Shown: positions 7,381 through 15,303 of the stretch, in pieces | How positions within the stretch are numbered: the stretch's first letter is position 1 | Layout: every line of letters starts with the position of its first letter | Assembly: GCF_017573465.1 (NCBI RefSeq) | Contig: NZ_JAGEPF010000015.1 | Coordinates: 1 to 64,000, forward strand | DNA length: 64,000 nt | Origin: Actinomadura violacea | GTDB taxonomy: Bacteria > Actinomycetota > Actinomycetes > Streptosporangiales > Streptosporangiaceae | Reading direction: 5' to 3' | The notes under the pieces: model-generated | What the model saw: the letters and a program-made list of their open reading frames with translations, nothing else | Database searches by the model: none | What the model was told of the DNA's origin: nothing | Made by a program: the position numbers and the translations under genes

Positions 7381-7842
7381 TCAGGTGCGGCTGACGGTGC
7401 GGACGCCGGCGCCGGGCCGCCAGACCCGGATGACCAGCCTGCCGTCCTCGACCGAGGTCAGGACGGCCTCGCGCAGGTCCAGCCGGAACGCGTGGAAGTC
7501 GCCGGGCGGCTCGCCACCGGTGGTGTAGGCCTTCTTCTCCTCCGGGTCGGTGATCTCGACCGCGACGCCGGCGACCTTGGCGTCGCCGCCGTGCTCGGGG
7601 TCGGCGGGATGCGCGTGGATCGCGCAGCGCCCGTCTCGCTGCAGGTCGCGCGCCTTGACGGCGCCGAGCATCGAGCCGAACGACAGGTCCGCGCCCTTGA
7701 AGTCCACCTCCGAGCCGCTGACCCGCGGCGAACCGTCCAGCCGCATGGTCGCGAGGACATGGGTCTCCGCCGCCTCGAACCGCTCCTTGACCGTGGCGGC
7801 CAACTCGGCCGCCTCCTCCTCGAACTGCCTCCAAGTCGCCAT
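7381..7842 (-). CDS. Pyridoxamine 5'-phosphate oxidase-fold protein
   Basis: A 153-residue split-barrel (PPOX/FMN-binding) protein. Recognisable segments are HVLATMRLDGSPRVSG, a central GAVKARDLQRDGRCAIHAH and a C-terminal LVIRVWRPG. Proteins of this family bind FMN, F420 or haem and act as small oxidoreductases; the ligand is not evident here. The ATG at 7842 has a GGGAGG about ten bases upstream. It is divergent from the XRE/MmyB regulator, with a TTACC/GGTAA palindrome between them, so that regulator may control it. Confidence 0.85.
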   Translation of the reverse strand: MATWRQFEEEAAELAATVKERFEAAETHVLATMRLDGSPRVSGSEVDFKGADLSFGSMLGAVKARDLQRDGRCAIHAHPADPEHGGDAKVAGVAVEITDPEEKKAYTTGGEPPGDFHAFRLDLREAVLTSVEDGRLVIRVWRPGAGVRTVSRT

Positions 7843-7882
7843 CCGGACACCCTCCCAGCCGCCACCGACAATCCGCGGTGCG

Positions 7883-7897
7883 TTACCTGACGGGTAA
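7883..7897. promoter_or_regulatory. Operator candidate TTACC-TGACG-GGTAA
   Basis: A perfect 5+5+5 inverted repeat lies between the divergent PPOX-fold gene (start 7842) and the XRE/MmyB regulator gene (start 7935). Its position 40 bp from each start fits binding by the adjacent regulator. It is the only clear dyad in the 92-bp gap. Confidence 0.45.
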
Positions 7898-7934
7898 TCG
7901 CCGCCATGACACCGCCGCCGATAGCGTCCATGCC

Positions 7935-8744
7935 ATGACGACAATGACGACGGCGTTGAGCGACGTGCGACCCATCGGAGAGCAGCTGCGCGCATGGCGG
8001 CAGCGGCGGAGGCTGAGCCAGCTGGAGCTCGCCTCGGAGGCGGACGTGTCGACCCGGCACCTCAGCTTCGTGGAGACGGGCCGGTCGGCGCCGAGCCGCG
8101 AGATGGTGCTGCGCCTCGCCGAGCACCTGGACGTGCCGCTGCGCGACCGGAACCTGCTGCTGGTGGCCGCCGGCTACGCGCCGGTGTTCGACGAGACGCC
8201 GATCGAGGAACCGCGGATGGACTCCGTCCGCGCGGCCCTGCGGCAGGTGCTGGACGGCCACGAGCCGTACCCGGCGGTGGTCGTGGACCGCTTCTGGAAC
8301 CTGATCGACGCCAACGGCGCCGCGCAGCTGTTCATGGAGGGCGCGCCCGCGGAGCTGCTGGAACCGCCGCTGAACGTGCTGCGGCTCAGCATGCACCCGG
8401 ACGGGATGGCCAAGAACATCCTCAACCTGGCGGAGTGGCGCGCCCACATGATCGACCGGGTGCGGCGGCACGTCGCGCTCACCGCCGACTCCGCGCTGAC
8501 GCAGCTCTACCAGGAGCTGCGGAGCTTCCCCGGCGACGTGGGGGAGGCGATGGCGCCGCCCGCCGACCACGACGTCTTCGTTCCGCTGCGGATGCGGCTC
8601 GACGGCCGGGAGCTCTCCTTCTTCAGCACCATCGCGACGTTCGGGACGCCAGTGGACATCACCGTCGCCGAGCTGGCGATCGAGTCGTTCTACCCGGCGG
8701 ACGAGGCGACGAGCGTGTTCCTGCGCGAGCGCGCCGGCTGGTGA
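7935..8744 (+). CDS. XRE-family regulator with MmyB-like ligand-binding domain
   Basis: A 269-residue regulator. The N-terminal Cro/CI helix-turn-helix is at about residues 10-70 (IGEQLRAWRQRRRLSQLELA, then STRHLSFVETGRSAPSREM). The C-terminal MmyB-like PAS domain runs from about residue 95, with VVVDRFWNLIDANGAA and FFSTIATFGTPVDIT. In this family the C-terminal domain is thought to bind a fatty-acid-like ligand, and the target is often the divergent oxidoreductase gene. The ATG at 7935 was chosen as it directly precedes the HTH. The gene is convergent with the flavohaemoglobin gene across a terminator. Confidence 0.9.
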   Translation: MTTMTTALSDVRPIGEQLRAWRQRRRLSQLELASEADVSTRHLSFVETGRSAPSREMVLRLAEHLDVPLRDRNLLLVAAGYAPVFDETPIEEPRMDSVRAALRQVLDGHEPYPAVVVDRFWNLIDANGAAQLFMEGAPAELLEPPLNVLRLSMHPDGMAKNILNLAEWRAHMIDRVRRHVALTADSALTQLYQELRSFPGDVGEAMAPPADHDVFVPLRMRLDGRELSFFSTIATFGTPVDITVAELAIESFYPADEATSVFLRERAGW

Positions 8745-8745
8745 A

Positions 8746-8797
8746 CCGCCGCCCCCGGAGCGCGCCGCCTCGAGCGGCGCCGATCCGGGGGCGGCGG
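8746..8797. terminator. Nested bidirectional hairpin terminator
   Basis: Outer arms of 14 bp (CCGCCGCCCCCGGA at 8746-8759 and its complement at 8784-8797) enclose an inner 7-bp hairpin (GCGCCGC at 8762-8768 and GCGGCGC at 8774-8780). It fills the gap between the convergent XRE gene stop and the flavohaemoglobin gene stop. There is no T-tract. Confidence 0.75.
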
Positions 8798-8807
8798 CCA
8801 CCGGCCC

Positions 8808-9956
8808 TCACTCCTCCGCTCTCAGCAGGTCGTGGTGGATGCGTTCCAGCGGCATCCCGAGCCGCTGGAGCGCGGCGACCGTGCCGCGCACCATCGGGAC
8901 CGGGCCGGCGACGTAGGCGTCGCGGTCGTCCCAGCCGCCGTCCCAGCCGTCCAGGTCGTCCCATTTGCACGGGTCGGCGAAGATGTCGGCGGGCGTACCG
9001 CGCAGCCCGCCGAAGCCCGGGTCGTCGGACACGACGGGCAGCACCCGCACCCACGGGTACGCCGCTTCGAGCAGCCGCAGGTCGGCGAGGTCGTACAGGT
9101 CGCGTTCGGTGCGGGCGCCGACCAGCAGCCGCACCTCGCGCCGCCGACCGGCCGTCACTGCCTGCTCGGCCAGCGCCTTGACGGGGGCGAGGCCGGTGCC
9201 GCCGGCGACGAGCAGCAGGTCGCGGCCGGAGTCCGGGTCGAGGGTCATGGTGCCCGCGGCGGGCCCGAGCAGGACGGTGTCGCCGGTCCCGGTGCCGCGG
9301 ACGAGCGCGCCGCTCACCCAGCCGCCCGGCTGGGCCCGCACGTGCAGCCGGAGCCGGCAGTCCGAGCGCGGCGCGTTGGCGATCGAGTACGGCCGCCAGA
9401 CGCGCGGCCAGCGGGAGGTCTGCACGGTCACGTACTGGCCGGGCGCGAACGGCAGCGGCCGCTCGGGGCTGAGCGTCAGCACCGCGAGGTCGTCGGCGCG
9501 GCGGTCGTGCTCGACGACCTCGGCCGCCCACCACGGCGGGGCGCCGTCGGCGTCCCGTTCGGCGGCCTCGATCATCGTCGCGGCGGCGGACCGGTACGCC
9601 TCGGCCCACATCTCCTCCACGCGCGGGCTCCACACGTCGCGGGCGTAGACCCGCAGGGTGGCGAGGAGGGCGTGCTCGACGGCGGTGTAGTGCTCGGCGG
9701 TCACCCCGTACCTGCGGTGGGCGCGGCCGAGGCGGGCCAGGTAGGCGGCGAGCTCCTCGGGGTTGTCCTGGCTCCAGATGATGCGGGTGAGCGCGTGGAA
9801 GAAGCGGTCGCGCTGGGCGTCCAGCGCGATGGGGAACAGTGCCCGGAGCCGCGGGTCGGCGGTGAAAAGGCGGCCGTAGAAATAGCCGATCGCCTTGTCG
9901 GACCGGGTTTCGAGGCGGGTGAAGCTCTCCTTGAGCATTCGGGGTTCCGTTGACAT
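8808..9956 (-). CDS. Flavohaemoglobin-type globin/FAD/NAD reductase
   Basis: A 382-residue protein with an N-terminal globin domain (to about residue 140; GYFYGRLF of helix B, AEHYTAVEHALL with the probable proximal His) fused to a ferredoxin-reductase module with the FAD motif RPYSIAN and the NAD(P)H motif AGGTGLAPVKAL. Such proteins convert nitric oxide to nitrate with O2, or act as haem-linked oxidoreductases. The ATG at 9956 was preferred to a GTG at 9965 because the GAGGGGG upstream is then properly spaced. The gene is monocistronic with a long palindrome-rich upstream region. Confidence 0.9.
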   Translation of the reverse strand: MSTEPRMLKESFTRLETRSDKAIGYFYGRLFTADPRLRALFPIALDAQRDRFFHALTRIIWSQDNPEELAAYLARLGRAHRRYGVTAEHYTAVEHALLATLRVYARDVWSPRVEEMWAEAYRSAAATMIEAAERDADGAPPWWAAEVVEHDRRADDLAVLTLSPERPLPFAPGQYVTVQTSRWPRVWRPYSIANAPRSDCRLRLHVRAQPGGWVSGALVRGTGTGDTVLLGPAAGTMTLDPDSGRDLLLVAGGTGLAPVKALAEQAVTAGRRREVRLLVGARTERDLYDLADLRLLEAAYPWVRVLPVVSDDPGFGGLRGTPADIFADPCKWDDLDGWDGGWDDRDAYVAGPVPMVRGTVAALQRLGMPLERIHHDLLRAEE

Positions 9957-10127
9957 GGCAAGCACGCCCCCTCGGCGGGTGGAGGCCGGGGCCGCCGGCG
10001 GTTCGGCGCCTTCGGCGCTCCGCGATGCCCGGCTCGGTGAGATTCTCGCACCGGAAATCGCAGGTCCTCAAGGAGCCGCCGGTCGGGCGGGCGTCGATGT
10101 CACGTCGAGTAATCGTCCTCTCATTCC

Positions 10128-10139
10128 CTGTGATCACAG
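10128..10139. promoter_or_regulatory. Perfect 12-bp palindrome CTGTGATCACAG
   Basis: A perfect palindrome lies 172 bp upstream of the flavohaemoglobin ATG, next to the sequence GTGACA...GGTATG, which could be a rightward promoter. The core lacks the six-base spacer of CRP/Cmr sites, so it looks more like a GntR-type or similar operator. Function is unknown. Confidence 0.35.
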
Positions 10140-10534
10140 TAAGCGTGACAAATAGGGCAAATACTGGACGGTATGGGATTTGGCCGGAAAGATCGGCTGC
10201 ATTGGCGGTCGTTCTGGAAACGCTGATGTTCGTGGACGGGCGGCGCGAGCCCGCTCCGGTCGCCCCGGAAACGGGGCCCTCTGAGGTGGGGGATAAATCT
10301 TCTCCTTAGTAAAAGATTTGCTTTTTCAGTCATGGATGTTCTCCTGGTGGGTGGCGGAAGTCCGGCGACCGCCCGGCCCGGCCGTCCGACCAAGATCGTC
10401 CAGGTCGGGGGGCCCGGACCGCGCTCGGGGCGTCAGCCTGCGGAGATCGGGTCCGTGCGGCAGGCTTTGCGGGAAAAGGCCGGGGGCGGGACGGGCCGAG
10501 GGGGCAGGCGATGCGCCATGATGTGCACGCAACG

Positions 10535-10549
10535 GTGGTGAATCACCAC
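10535..10549. promoter_or_regulatory. Operator candidate GTGGTGA-A-TCACCAC
   Basis: A perfect 7+1+7 palindrome 49 bp upstream of the amidotransferase ATG. The outer GTGGT/ACCAC halves are typical of GntR-type (FCD or FadR-like) operators. No regulator gene of that family lies in the window, so the factor would be encoded elsewhere. Confidence 0.45.
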
Positions 10550-10598
10550 ATATCGGTAGCCGACCCGTGGCCAGTGCTCAGCAGAGGGGAATCCACGC

Positions 10599-11348
10599 AT
10601 GTCAGAGGCGATCCGAGGGGCTCCGGGCCCCGCCGCAGGGGGAGGCGCGCCGCCGCTCATCGGCATCACCACGTACGAGGAGCCGGCCCGCTGGGGCGTC
10701 TGGGTGCGCGAGGCCGCGCTGCTCCCCCTGTCCTACGTGCGCTCGGTCGAGCGGGCGGGCGGCGTCCCGGTCATGGTCCCGCCGACCGGCGGCCTGCGCG
10801 GGCTCGCCGCGCTGATCTCCCGGCTGGACGGGCTCGTCCTCGCGGGCGGCGGCGACCTCGATCCCGACCTGTACGGCGCCGAGCGGCACGCCGAGACCGG
10901 GCCGCCGCAGCCGCAGCGCGACCGGTTCGAACTCGCGCTCGCCCGCGCGGCGGTCGACGCGGATCTGCCGTTCCTGGCGATCTGCCGGGGCATGCAGGTG
11001 CTCAACGTGGCGCGCGGGGGCGCGCTTGTCCAGCACCTGCCGGAGGCCGTGGGGCACAAGGCGCACGCGCCCGACATCGGGAAGATCGGCACGCACCGGG
11101 TGCAGATCAGCGCGACCAGCGCCATCGGCAAGATCCTCGGCGACGCCGCGGACGTGCCGACGTACCACCACCAGGCGGTGAGCCGCCTCGGCAAGGGCCT
11201 GTCGGCCGTGGCCTGGGCGGAGGACCAGGTCGTCGAGGCGGTGGAGCTGCAGGGCCACCGGTTCGGCCTCGGCGTGCAGTGGCACCCCGAGGACGGCGAC
11301 GACAAGCGGCTGTTCGAGGCGCTGGTGGCCGAGGCCGCCGGCCGCTGA
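10599..11348 (+). CDS. Gamma-glutamyl-gamma-aminobutyrate hydrolase family (PuuD-like) class I amidotransferase-fold protein
   Basis: A 249-residue class I glutamine-amidotransferase-fold hydrolase of the peptidase C26 type. The catalytic triad is visible: nucleophile Cys129 in AICRGMQ, His229 and Glu231 in QWHPE. The segment LDGLVLAGGGDLDP is typical of PuuD-like enzymes, which hydrolyse gamma-glutamyl amides in polyamine breakdown. The ATG at 10599 has weak upstream purines. It is followed by a small GGGGAT-TG-ATCCCC hairpin at 11351-11364. A PuuB-like oxidoreductase lies far away at 31634 and is not obviously co-regulated. Confidence 0.88.
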   Translation: MSEAIRGAPGPAAGGGAPPLIGITTYEEPARWGVWVREAALLPLSYVRSVERAGGVPVMVPPTGGLRGLAALISRLDGLVLAGGGDLDPDLYGAERHAETGPPQPQRDRFELALARAAVDADLPFLAICRGMQVLNVARGGALVQHLPEAVGHKAHAPDIGKIGTHRVQISATSAIGKILGDAADVPTYHHQAVSRLGKGLSAVAWAEDQVVEAVELQGHRFGLGVQWHPEDGDDKRLFEALVAEAAGR

Positions 11349-11424
11349 CCGGGGATTGATCCCCCGCGTACCGGGGAAGGCGAAGCGGTAGATTCCGCGC
11401 GAACCGCCCCCCGGAGGCCGCCGC

Positions 11425-12399
11425 ATGCCCTTGCATCCGCAGACCGTGAGCTTCTTGGAGCTGCTGTCCGCCTGGACGGCACCGCCGGAGGGCGCGCCGC
11501 CGGTCGAGGTGGACGCCGGGCCCGCGATCGCGGAGATGCGGCGCAGGATCGGCGAGGTGTTCCCCGTCGACCGCCGCGAGCTGCCGCACGTCGAGGACCT
11601 GGCCGTACGCGGTCCGGGCGGTCCCGTCACGGTGCGGCTGTACCGTCCCGAGCCGATCGAGCGCGGCCCGCTGCCCGCCCTGGTCTACCTGCACGGCGGC
11701 GGATGGGTGCTCGGCGGCGTCGACAACGTGGACGCCGCGTGCCGCGACCTCGCCGCGGGCGCGCGATGCGCCGTGCTCAACGTCGGCTACCGGCTCGCGC
11801 CCGAGAACCCGTTCCCGGCGGCGGTGGACGACGCCTGGGCGGTCGTGTCGGCCGTCGCGCGCGAGCCGGCCCGCTACGACGTGGCGCCGGGCGCGCTCGC
11901 CGTGGGCGGTGACAGCGCGGGCGGGAACCTGGCCGCCGCCGTCGCGCTGCAGGCCCGCGACCGCGGCCTGCCCCTGGCGCACCAGCTGCTCGTCTACCCG
12001 GTGACGGACACCGCGATGGACACCCGGAGCTGGCGCGAGTACGGCACCGGGTACGGGCTCGACGCGGCGACGCTCGGCCGGTTCATGGACCTCTACCGGG
12101 ACGGCGCCGACCCCGCCGATCCGCGGCTGGCGCCGCTGCGCGCGCCCGACCTCGCCGGCGCCGCGCCCGCCACCGTGATCACCGCCGAGTACGACATCCT
12201 GCGCGACGAGGGCGAGGCGTACGCGCGGCGCCTCGCGGCGGCGGGCGTGCCGGTGGAGGCGCGCCGCTTCGACGGCGTCGTGCACTCGTTCTTCCTGCTC
12301 CCGGAGATCTTCGATGCCGGCGCCGAGGCGATGCGGTTCGCTGTGCGACGATTGCGCGCGGCATTCGGCGATCGAGCGCGGGAGGGCAGCGCGGCATGA
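11425..12399 (+). CDS. Alpha/beta hydrolase, hormone-sensitive lipase (HSL) type
   Basis: A 324-residue serine esterase or lipase of the HSL family. The oxyanion motif HGGGW is at residues 90-94, the nucleophile Ser164 is in GGDSAGG, and the acid is probably Asp257 (AEYDILRDEG). The catalytic His is His287 (VVHSFF). The ATG at 11425 follows CGGAGG. Its stop overlaps the ATG of the enoyl-CoA hydratase gene, forming a two-gene operon that could release an acyl substrate and pass it to beta-oxidation. The substrate is unknown. Confidence 0.9.
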   Translation: MPLHPQTVSFLELLSAWTAPPEGAPPVEVDAGPAIAEMRRRIGEVFPVDRRELPHVEDLAVRGPGGPVTVRLYRPEPIERGPLPALVYLHGGGWVLGGVDNVDAACRDLAAGARCAVLNVGYRLAPENPFPAAVDDAWAVVSAVAREPARYDVAPGALAVGGDSAGGNLAAAVALQARDRGLPLAHQLLVYPVTDTAMDTRSWREYGTGYGLDAATLGRFMDLYRDGADPADPRLAPLRAPDLAGAAPATVITAEYDILRDEGEAYARRLAAAGVPVEARRFDGVVHSFFLLPEIFDAGAEAMRFAVRRLRAAFGDRAREGSAA

Positions 12400-13199
12400 G
12401 CGACGGCGACGGCGTGTACGGGAAGTACGAGCGGCTGAAGATCGACTGGGCGGCGGACGGCGTCCTGCGCGTCACCATGAGCACGCCGGGCAAGCTGAAC
12501 GCCCTCGACACGACCGGGCACCGGGAGCTGGCCGAGGTCTGGCGGGACGCCGACGCCGACGACGCGGTCCGCGCGGTGCTGGTGCGCGGCGAGGGGACGG
12601 CGTTCTCCGCGGGCGGCGACATGTCCATGATCGAGGAGATGATGGGCGACCACGCGTCGCGGCGCCGCATCATGCGCGAGGCCCGCGACATCGTGATGAA
12701 CGTGCTGAACTGCTCCAAGCCGGTGGTCAGCGCGATCCAGGGCCCGGCGGTCGGCGCGGGGCTGGCGGTGGCGATGCTGTCGGACATCTCCGTCGCCGGC
12801 CGCACCGCGAAGATCATCGACGGGCACGTCCGGCTCGGCGTCGCGGCCGGCGACCACTCCGCGATCATCTGGCCGCTGCTGTGCGGGATGGCGAAGGCGA
12901 AGTACTACCTGCTGCTGAACGACGTCCTCACCGGCGAGGAGGCCGAGCGGATCGGGCTCGTCTCGGTGTGCGTGGACGACGACGCGGTGCACGAGCGCGC
13001 GCTGGAGATCGCCGGGCGGCTCGCCGCCGGGCCCGCCGAGGCGATCTCGTTCACCAAGCACGCGCTGAACAACTGGCTGCGGCTCGCCGGCCCGACGTTC
13101 GACGCGTCGCTGGCCATGGAGTTCTTCGGGTTCACCGGCCCGGACGTGCGGGAGGGCGTCGCGGCGATCAGGGAGAAGCGCCCGCCGCGGTTCGCCTGA
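12396..13199 (+). CDS. Enoyl-CoA hydratase/isomerase family protein
   Basis: A 267-residue crotonase-fold protein. The oxyanion-hole segments are FSAGGDMSMIEEMMG (about residue 70) and IQGPAVGAGLAVAM (about residue 113). A carboxylate equivalent to a catalytic glutamate is not certain from the HVRLGVAAGDHSA segment, so hydratase activity is likely but isomerase or hydrolase activity is possible. It is translationally coupled to the upstream esterase by an ATGA overlap. Confidence 0.88.
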   Translation: MSDGDGVYGKYERLKIDWAADGVLRVTMSTPGKLNALDTTGHRELAEVWRDADADDAVRAVLVRGEGTAFSAGGDMSMIEEMMGDHASRRRIMREARDIVMNVLNCSKPVVSAIQGPAVGAGLAVAMLSDISVAGRTAKIIDGHVRLGVAAGDHSAIIWPLLCGMAKAKYYLLLNDVLTGEEAERIGLVSVCVDDDAVHERALEIAGRLAAGPAEAISFTKHALNNWLRLAGPTFDASLAMEFFGFTGPDVREGVAAIREKRPPRFA

Positions 13200-13221
13200 C
13201 CGCCGCCCGGGCCCGCGGCCG

Positions 13222-13656
13222 TCAGGCGAAGCGCTTGGCGAGGGCGTCCAGGCCGGTGGCGTAGATGCCGCGCGACAGCGTCTTGCCCATGGCCTCCTCG
13301 TCGCCGGCGTCGGCGGAGAACTCGCCCCACCACTCGACGAACGCCTGCCCGGTGCCGGTCACGGGCGCGACGCGCAGATGGCCGCGGGCGGCGCGGATGG
13401 GCAGCGGCGCCTCGAGGATCTCGTACCAGTAGCTGCGCTCGGCGTCGTCCAGCCCGGCGAGCCGCTCGCGGAACACCGAGTCGCCGGGGCCGATGACGCG
13501 GCGGACGCAGCCGACCCGGTCGGCGGGGCCGCCGTCCTCGATCAGGCTGGTCTCCGGGCCGGGCATCCAGTCGGCGATGTTGCCGAAGTCGCGCAGGTAG
13601 GCCCAGACCTCGTCGGCGGGGGCGTTGAGCACGGCGCTGGCGTACGACCTGGGCAT
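13222..13656 (-). CDS. SRPBCC-family (Bet v 1-like) protein
   Basis: A 144-residue START/SRPBCC-like lipid- or polyketide-binding protein. It begins MPRSYASAVLNAPADEVWAY and continues with LRDFGNIADWMPG, a standard polyketide cyclase/dehydrase-like opening, and ends in an amphipathic helix (YATGLDALAKRF). The cavity ligand and activity are unknown. It is divergent from the acyl-CoA synthetase gene, with a 15-bp palindrome between them, so joint control is possible. Confidence 0.85.
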   Translation of the reverse strand: MPRSYASAVLNAPADEVWAYLRDFGNIADWMPGPETSLIEDGGPADRVGCVRRVIGPGDSVFRERLAGLDDAERSYWYEILEAPLPIRAARGHLRVAPVTGTGQAFVEWWGEFSADAGDEEAMGKTLSRGIYATGLDALAKRFA

Positions 13657-13746
13657 CGGTTCTCCTCGGCGCGGCGGATGCTGCCCTCATGCTGGCCCGC
13701 CGGTGTGATCAAGGCAACATGTCGGGGAGGCCGGATCTTGACCGGG

Positions 13747-13761
13747 CCGAATCAGATTCGG
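13747..13761. promoter_or_regulatory. Operator candidate CCGAATC-A-GATTCGG
   Basis: A perfect 7+1+7 palindrome ends 12 bp before the acyl-CoA synthetase ATG. A TTGACC -35-like element at 13738-13743 overlaps its left flank, so a bound repressor would block transcription. No cognate regulator is next to it. Confidence 0.5.
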
Positions 13762-13773
13762 GAAGATCGGGGC

Positions 13774-15240
13774 ATGCTCCTCGGCGACCTCGCCCATCGC
13801 GGCGCCGCGCTCTGGCCAGGCCGGACGGCGTTCGCCTGGGACGGCCGCGCCCGCACCTACCGCGAGCTGCACGTCCGCGTCGAACGCTGGGCCGGGCTGC
13901 TCGCCGCCGGGGGAGTGCGCGCCGGCGACCGGATCGCGCTGCTGAGCGTCAACGTCCCGGAGGCGATCGAGACGGCGTTCGCCGCGTCGCTGATCGGCGC
14001 GGTCGTGGTGCCGCTGAACGTCCGGCTGGCCCCGGCGGAGATCCGCTTCCAGGCCGAGGACGCGGCGGCGCGGCACGCGGTCGTCCACCCCGCGCTCGGC
14101 GACCTGGCCGGCGCGTCCGGGCTGCTCGACCTGACCCACTGGACGATCGGTCCCGCCCTCGACAAGGCCCTGGACGCGGCGCCGCCGCACGACCTGCCGC
14201 GCCCCGGCCCGGACGCGCCGATCATCCAGCTCTACACGTCCGGCACCACCGGCCGTCCGAAGGGCTGCCTGCTCACCAACCGGGGCTGGGTCGCCGCCAC
14301 CGCCAACGCCGTGCAGGCGTTCGGCATCACCGGCGCCGACCGGCTGCTCGGTGCGCTGCCGCTGTTCCACGTCGCCGGGTACGGCGCCGCGCTCGGCCAT
14401 CTCGCCGCGGGCGGGACGGTGGTGTTCCCGGAGGGCTCGTCACCGGACGCGCTCTGGCCGCTCGTCGCCGAGCACGGCGTCAGCGTCGCGATCTTCCCCA
14501 CCGGCACGGGACGGGCGCTGCGGCATCCCGCCGCCGCGCCCGCGACGCTGCGGCTGGTGTTCGGGATGGCCGGCACCGAACGCGCCCGCGCCCTGGAGGC
14601 GCTCCGCGACCTCGGCATCGGCTACCGCGGCGTCTACGGGTCGACCGAGGCCGGCAACTTCGTCACGATCACCACCCTGGACGACGAGCTGGAGCGCCCC
14701 GGCACCGTCGGCCTGCCCCTCCCGCCGTTCGACCTGGCCCTGGACGGCGCCGACGCCCCCGGTGAGGTCGGCGAACTCCTTCTCCGCGGTGCGAGCGTGA
14801 TGGCCGGCTACGCGGGGCTGCCCGACCCGATGGACGGCGGATGGCTGCGCACCGGCGACCTGATGCGCCGCGACGCCGACGGCTACTTCTTCTTCGTCGA
14901 CCGCGCGAAGGACATGGTCCGCAGCGGCGGCGAGAACGTGTACTCCGCCGAGGTGGAGCAGGTTCTCGTCCGGCATCCGGGCGTGCTGGACGCCGCGGTG
15001 ATCGGCGTCCCGGACGCCCGGTGGGGCGAGGCGGTCAAGGCGCTCGTCGTCGTCCGCGCCGGGACGACGCCCGCCGATCTGGACGAGCACTGCCGCGCCC
15101 TGCTCGGCGGGTTCAAGCGCCCCCGCTGGTACGAGCTGGTCGACGCCCTCCCGCGCAACCACTCCGGCAAGATCCTCAAACGCGCCCTGCGCACCGCCCA
15201 CGACCCAGAGCGCGCCGTCCGCCTCCCCGAGGGCGGCTAG
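13774..15240 (+). CDS. AMP-dependent acyl-CoA synthetase/ligase
   Basis: A 488-residue ANL-superfamily adenylating enzyme that activates a carboxylic acid to its acyl-CoA with ATP. The phosphate-binding motif LYTSGTTGRPKG is near residue 153, YGSTEAGN near 289, the hinge motif GWLRTGDLM near 355, and the C-terminal catalytic Lys is in NHSGKILKRAL near 467. The ATG at 13774 was chosen because the family starts close to LGDLAHRGAALWP; a ribosome site is weak and the mRNA leader may be short. The acid substrate is not evident. Confidence 0.92.
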   Translation: MLLGDLAHRGAALWPGRTAFAWDGRARTYRELHVRVERWAGLLAAGGVRAGDRIALLSVNVPEAIETAFAASLIGAVVVPLNVRLAPAEIRFQAEDAAARHAVVHPALGDLAGASGLLDLTHWTIGPALDKALDAAPPHDLPRPGPDAPIIQLYTSGTTGRPKGCLLTNRGWVAATANAVQAFGITGADRLLGALPLFHVAGYGAALGHLAAGGTVVFPEGSSPDALWPLVAEHGVSVAIFPTGTGRALRHPAAAPATLRLVFGMAGTERARALEALRDLGIGYRGVYGSTEAGNFVTITTLDDELERPGTVGLPLPPFDLALDGADAPGEVGELLLRGASVMAGYAGLPDPMDGGWLRTGDLMRRDADGYFFFVDRAKDMVRSGGENVYSAEVEQVLVRHPGVLDAAVIGVPDARWGEAVKALVVVRAGTTPADLDEHCRALLGGFKRPRWYELVDALPRNHSGKILKRALRTAHDPERAVRLPEGG

Positions 15241-15256
15241 CACCGCGTTCACGCGC

Positions 15257-15292
15257 GGCGGGTCGTCATCATCGACATGAGGACGACCCGCC
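15257..15292. terminator. Bidirectional hairpin terminator
   Basis: Perfect 11-bp arms, GGCGGGTCGTC at 15257-15267 and GACGACCCGCC at 15282-15292, enclose a 14-base loop. It lies between the convergent stops of the acyl-CoA synthetase and the acyl-CoA dehydrogenase genes. Confidence 0.7.
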
Positions 15293-15303
15293 ACGAGCGA
15301 AGC

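Larger units (their letters stand above)
9957..10598. other. Non-coding, palindrome-rich intergenic region
   Basis: No convincing gene is visible in these 642 bases between the divergent flavohaemoglobin and amidotransferase genes. The base composition is locally lower in GC around 10130-10330. It contains CTGTGATCACAG (10128-10139), a GCCCCG-GAAA-CGGGGC hairpin (10262-10277), an A/T-rich dyad AAATCTT/AAGATTT (10295-10301 and 10313-10319), and the 15-bp palindrome at 10535-10549. Short reading frames here lack both a ribosome site and strong codon bias. Confidence 0.6.

Noticed and set aside
10128..10139. CTGTGATCACAG as a CRP or GlxR binding site
   Set aside because: CRP-type sites need TGTGA and TCACA separated by six bases; here the halves are fused.
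10332..10541. Possible 69-codon gene in the gap before the amidotransferase gene
   Set aside because: It has no ribosome site, mixed third-position GC and no recognisable domain; its end crosses the 10535-10549 palindrome.
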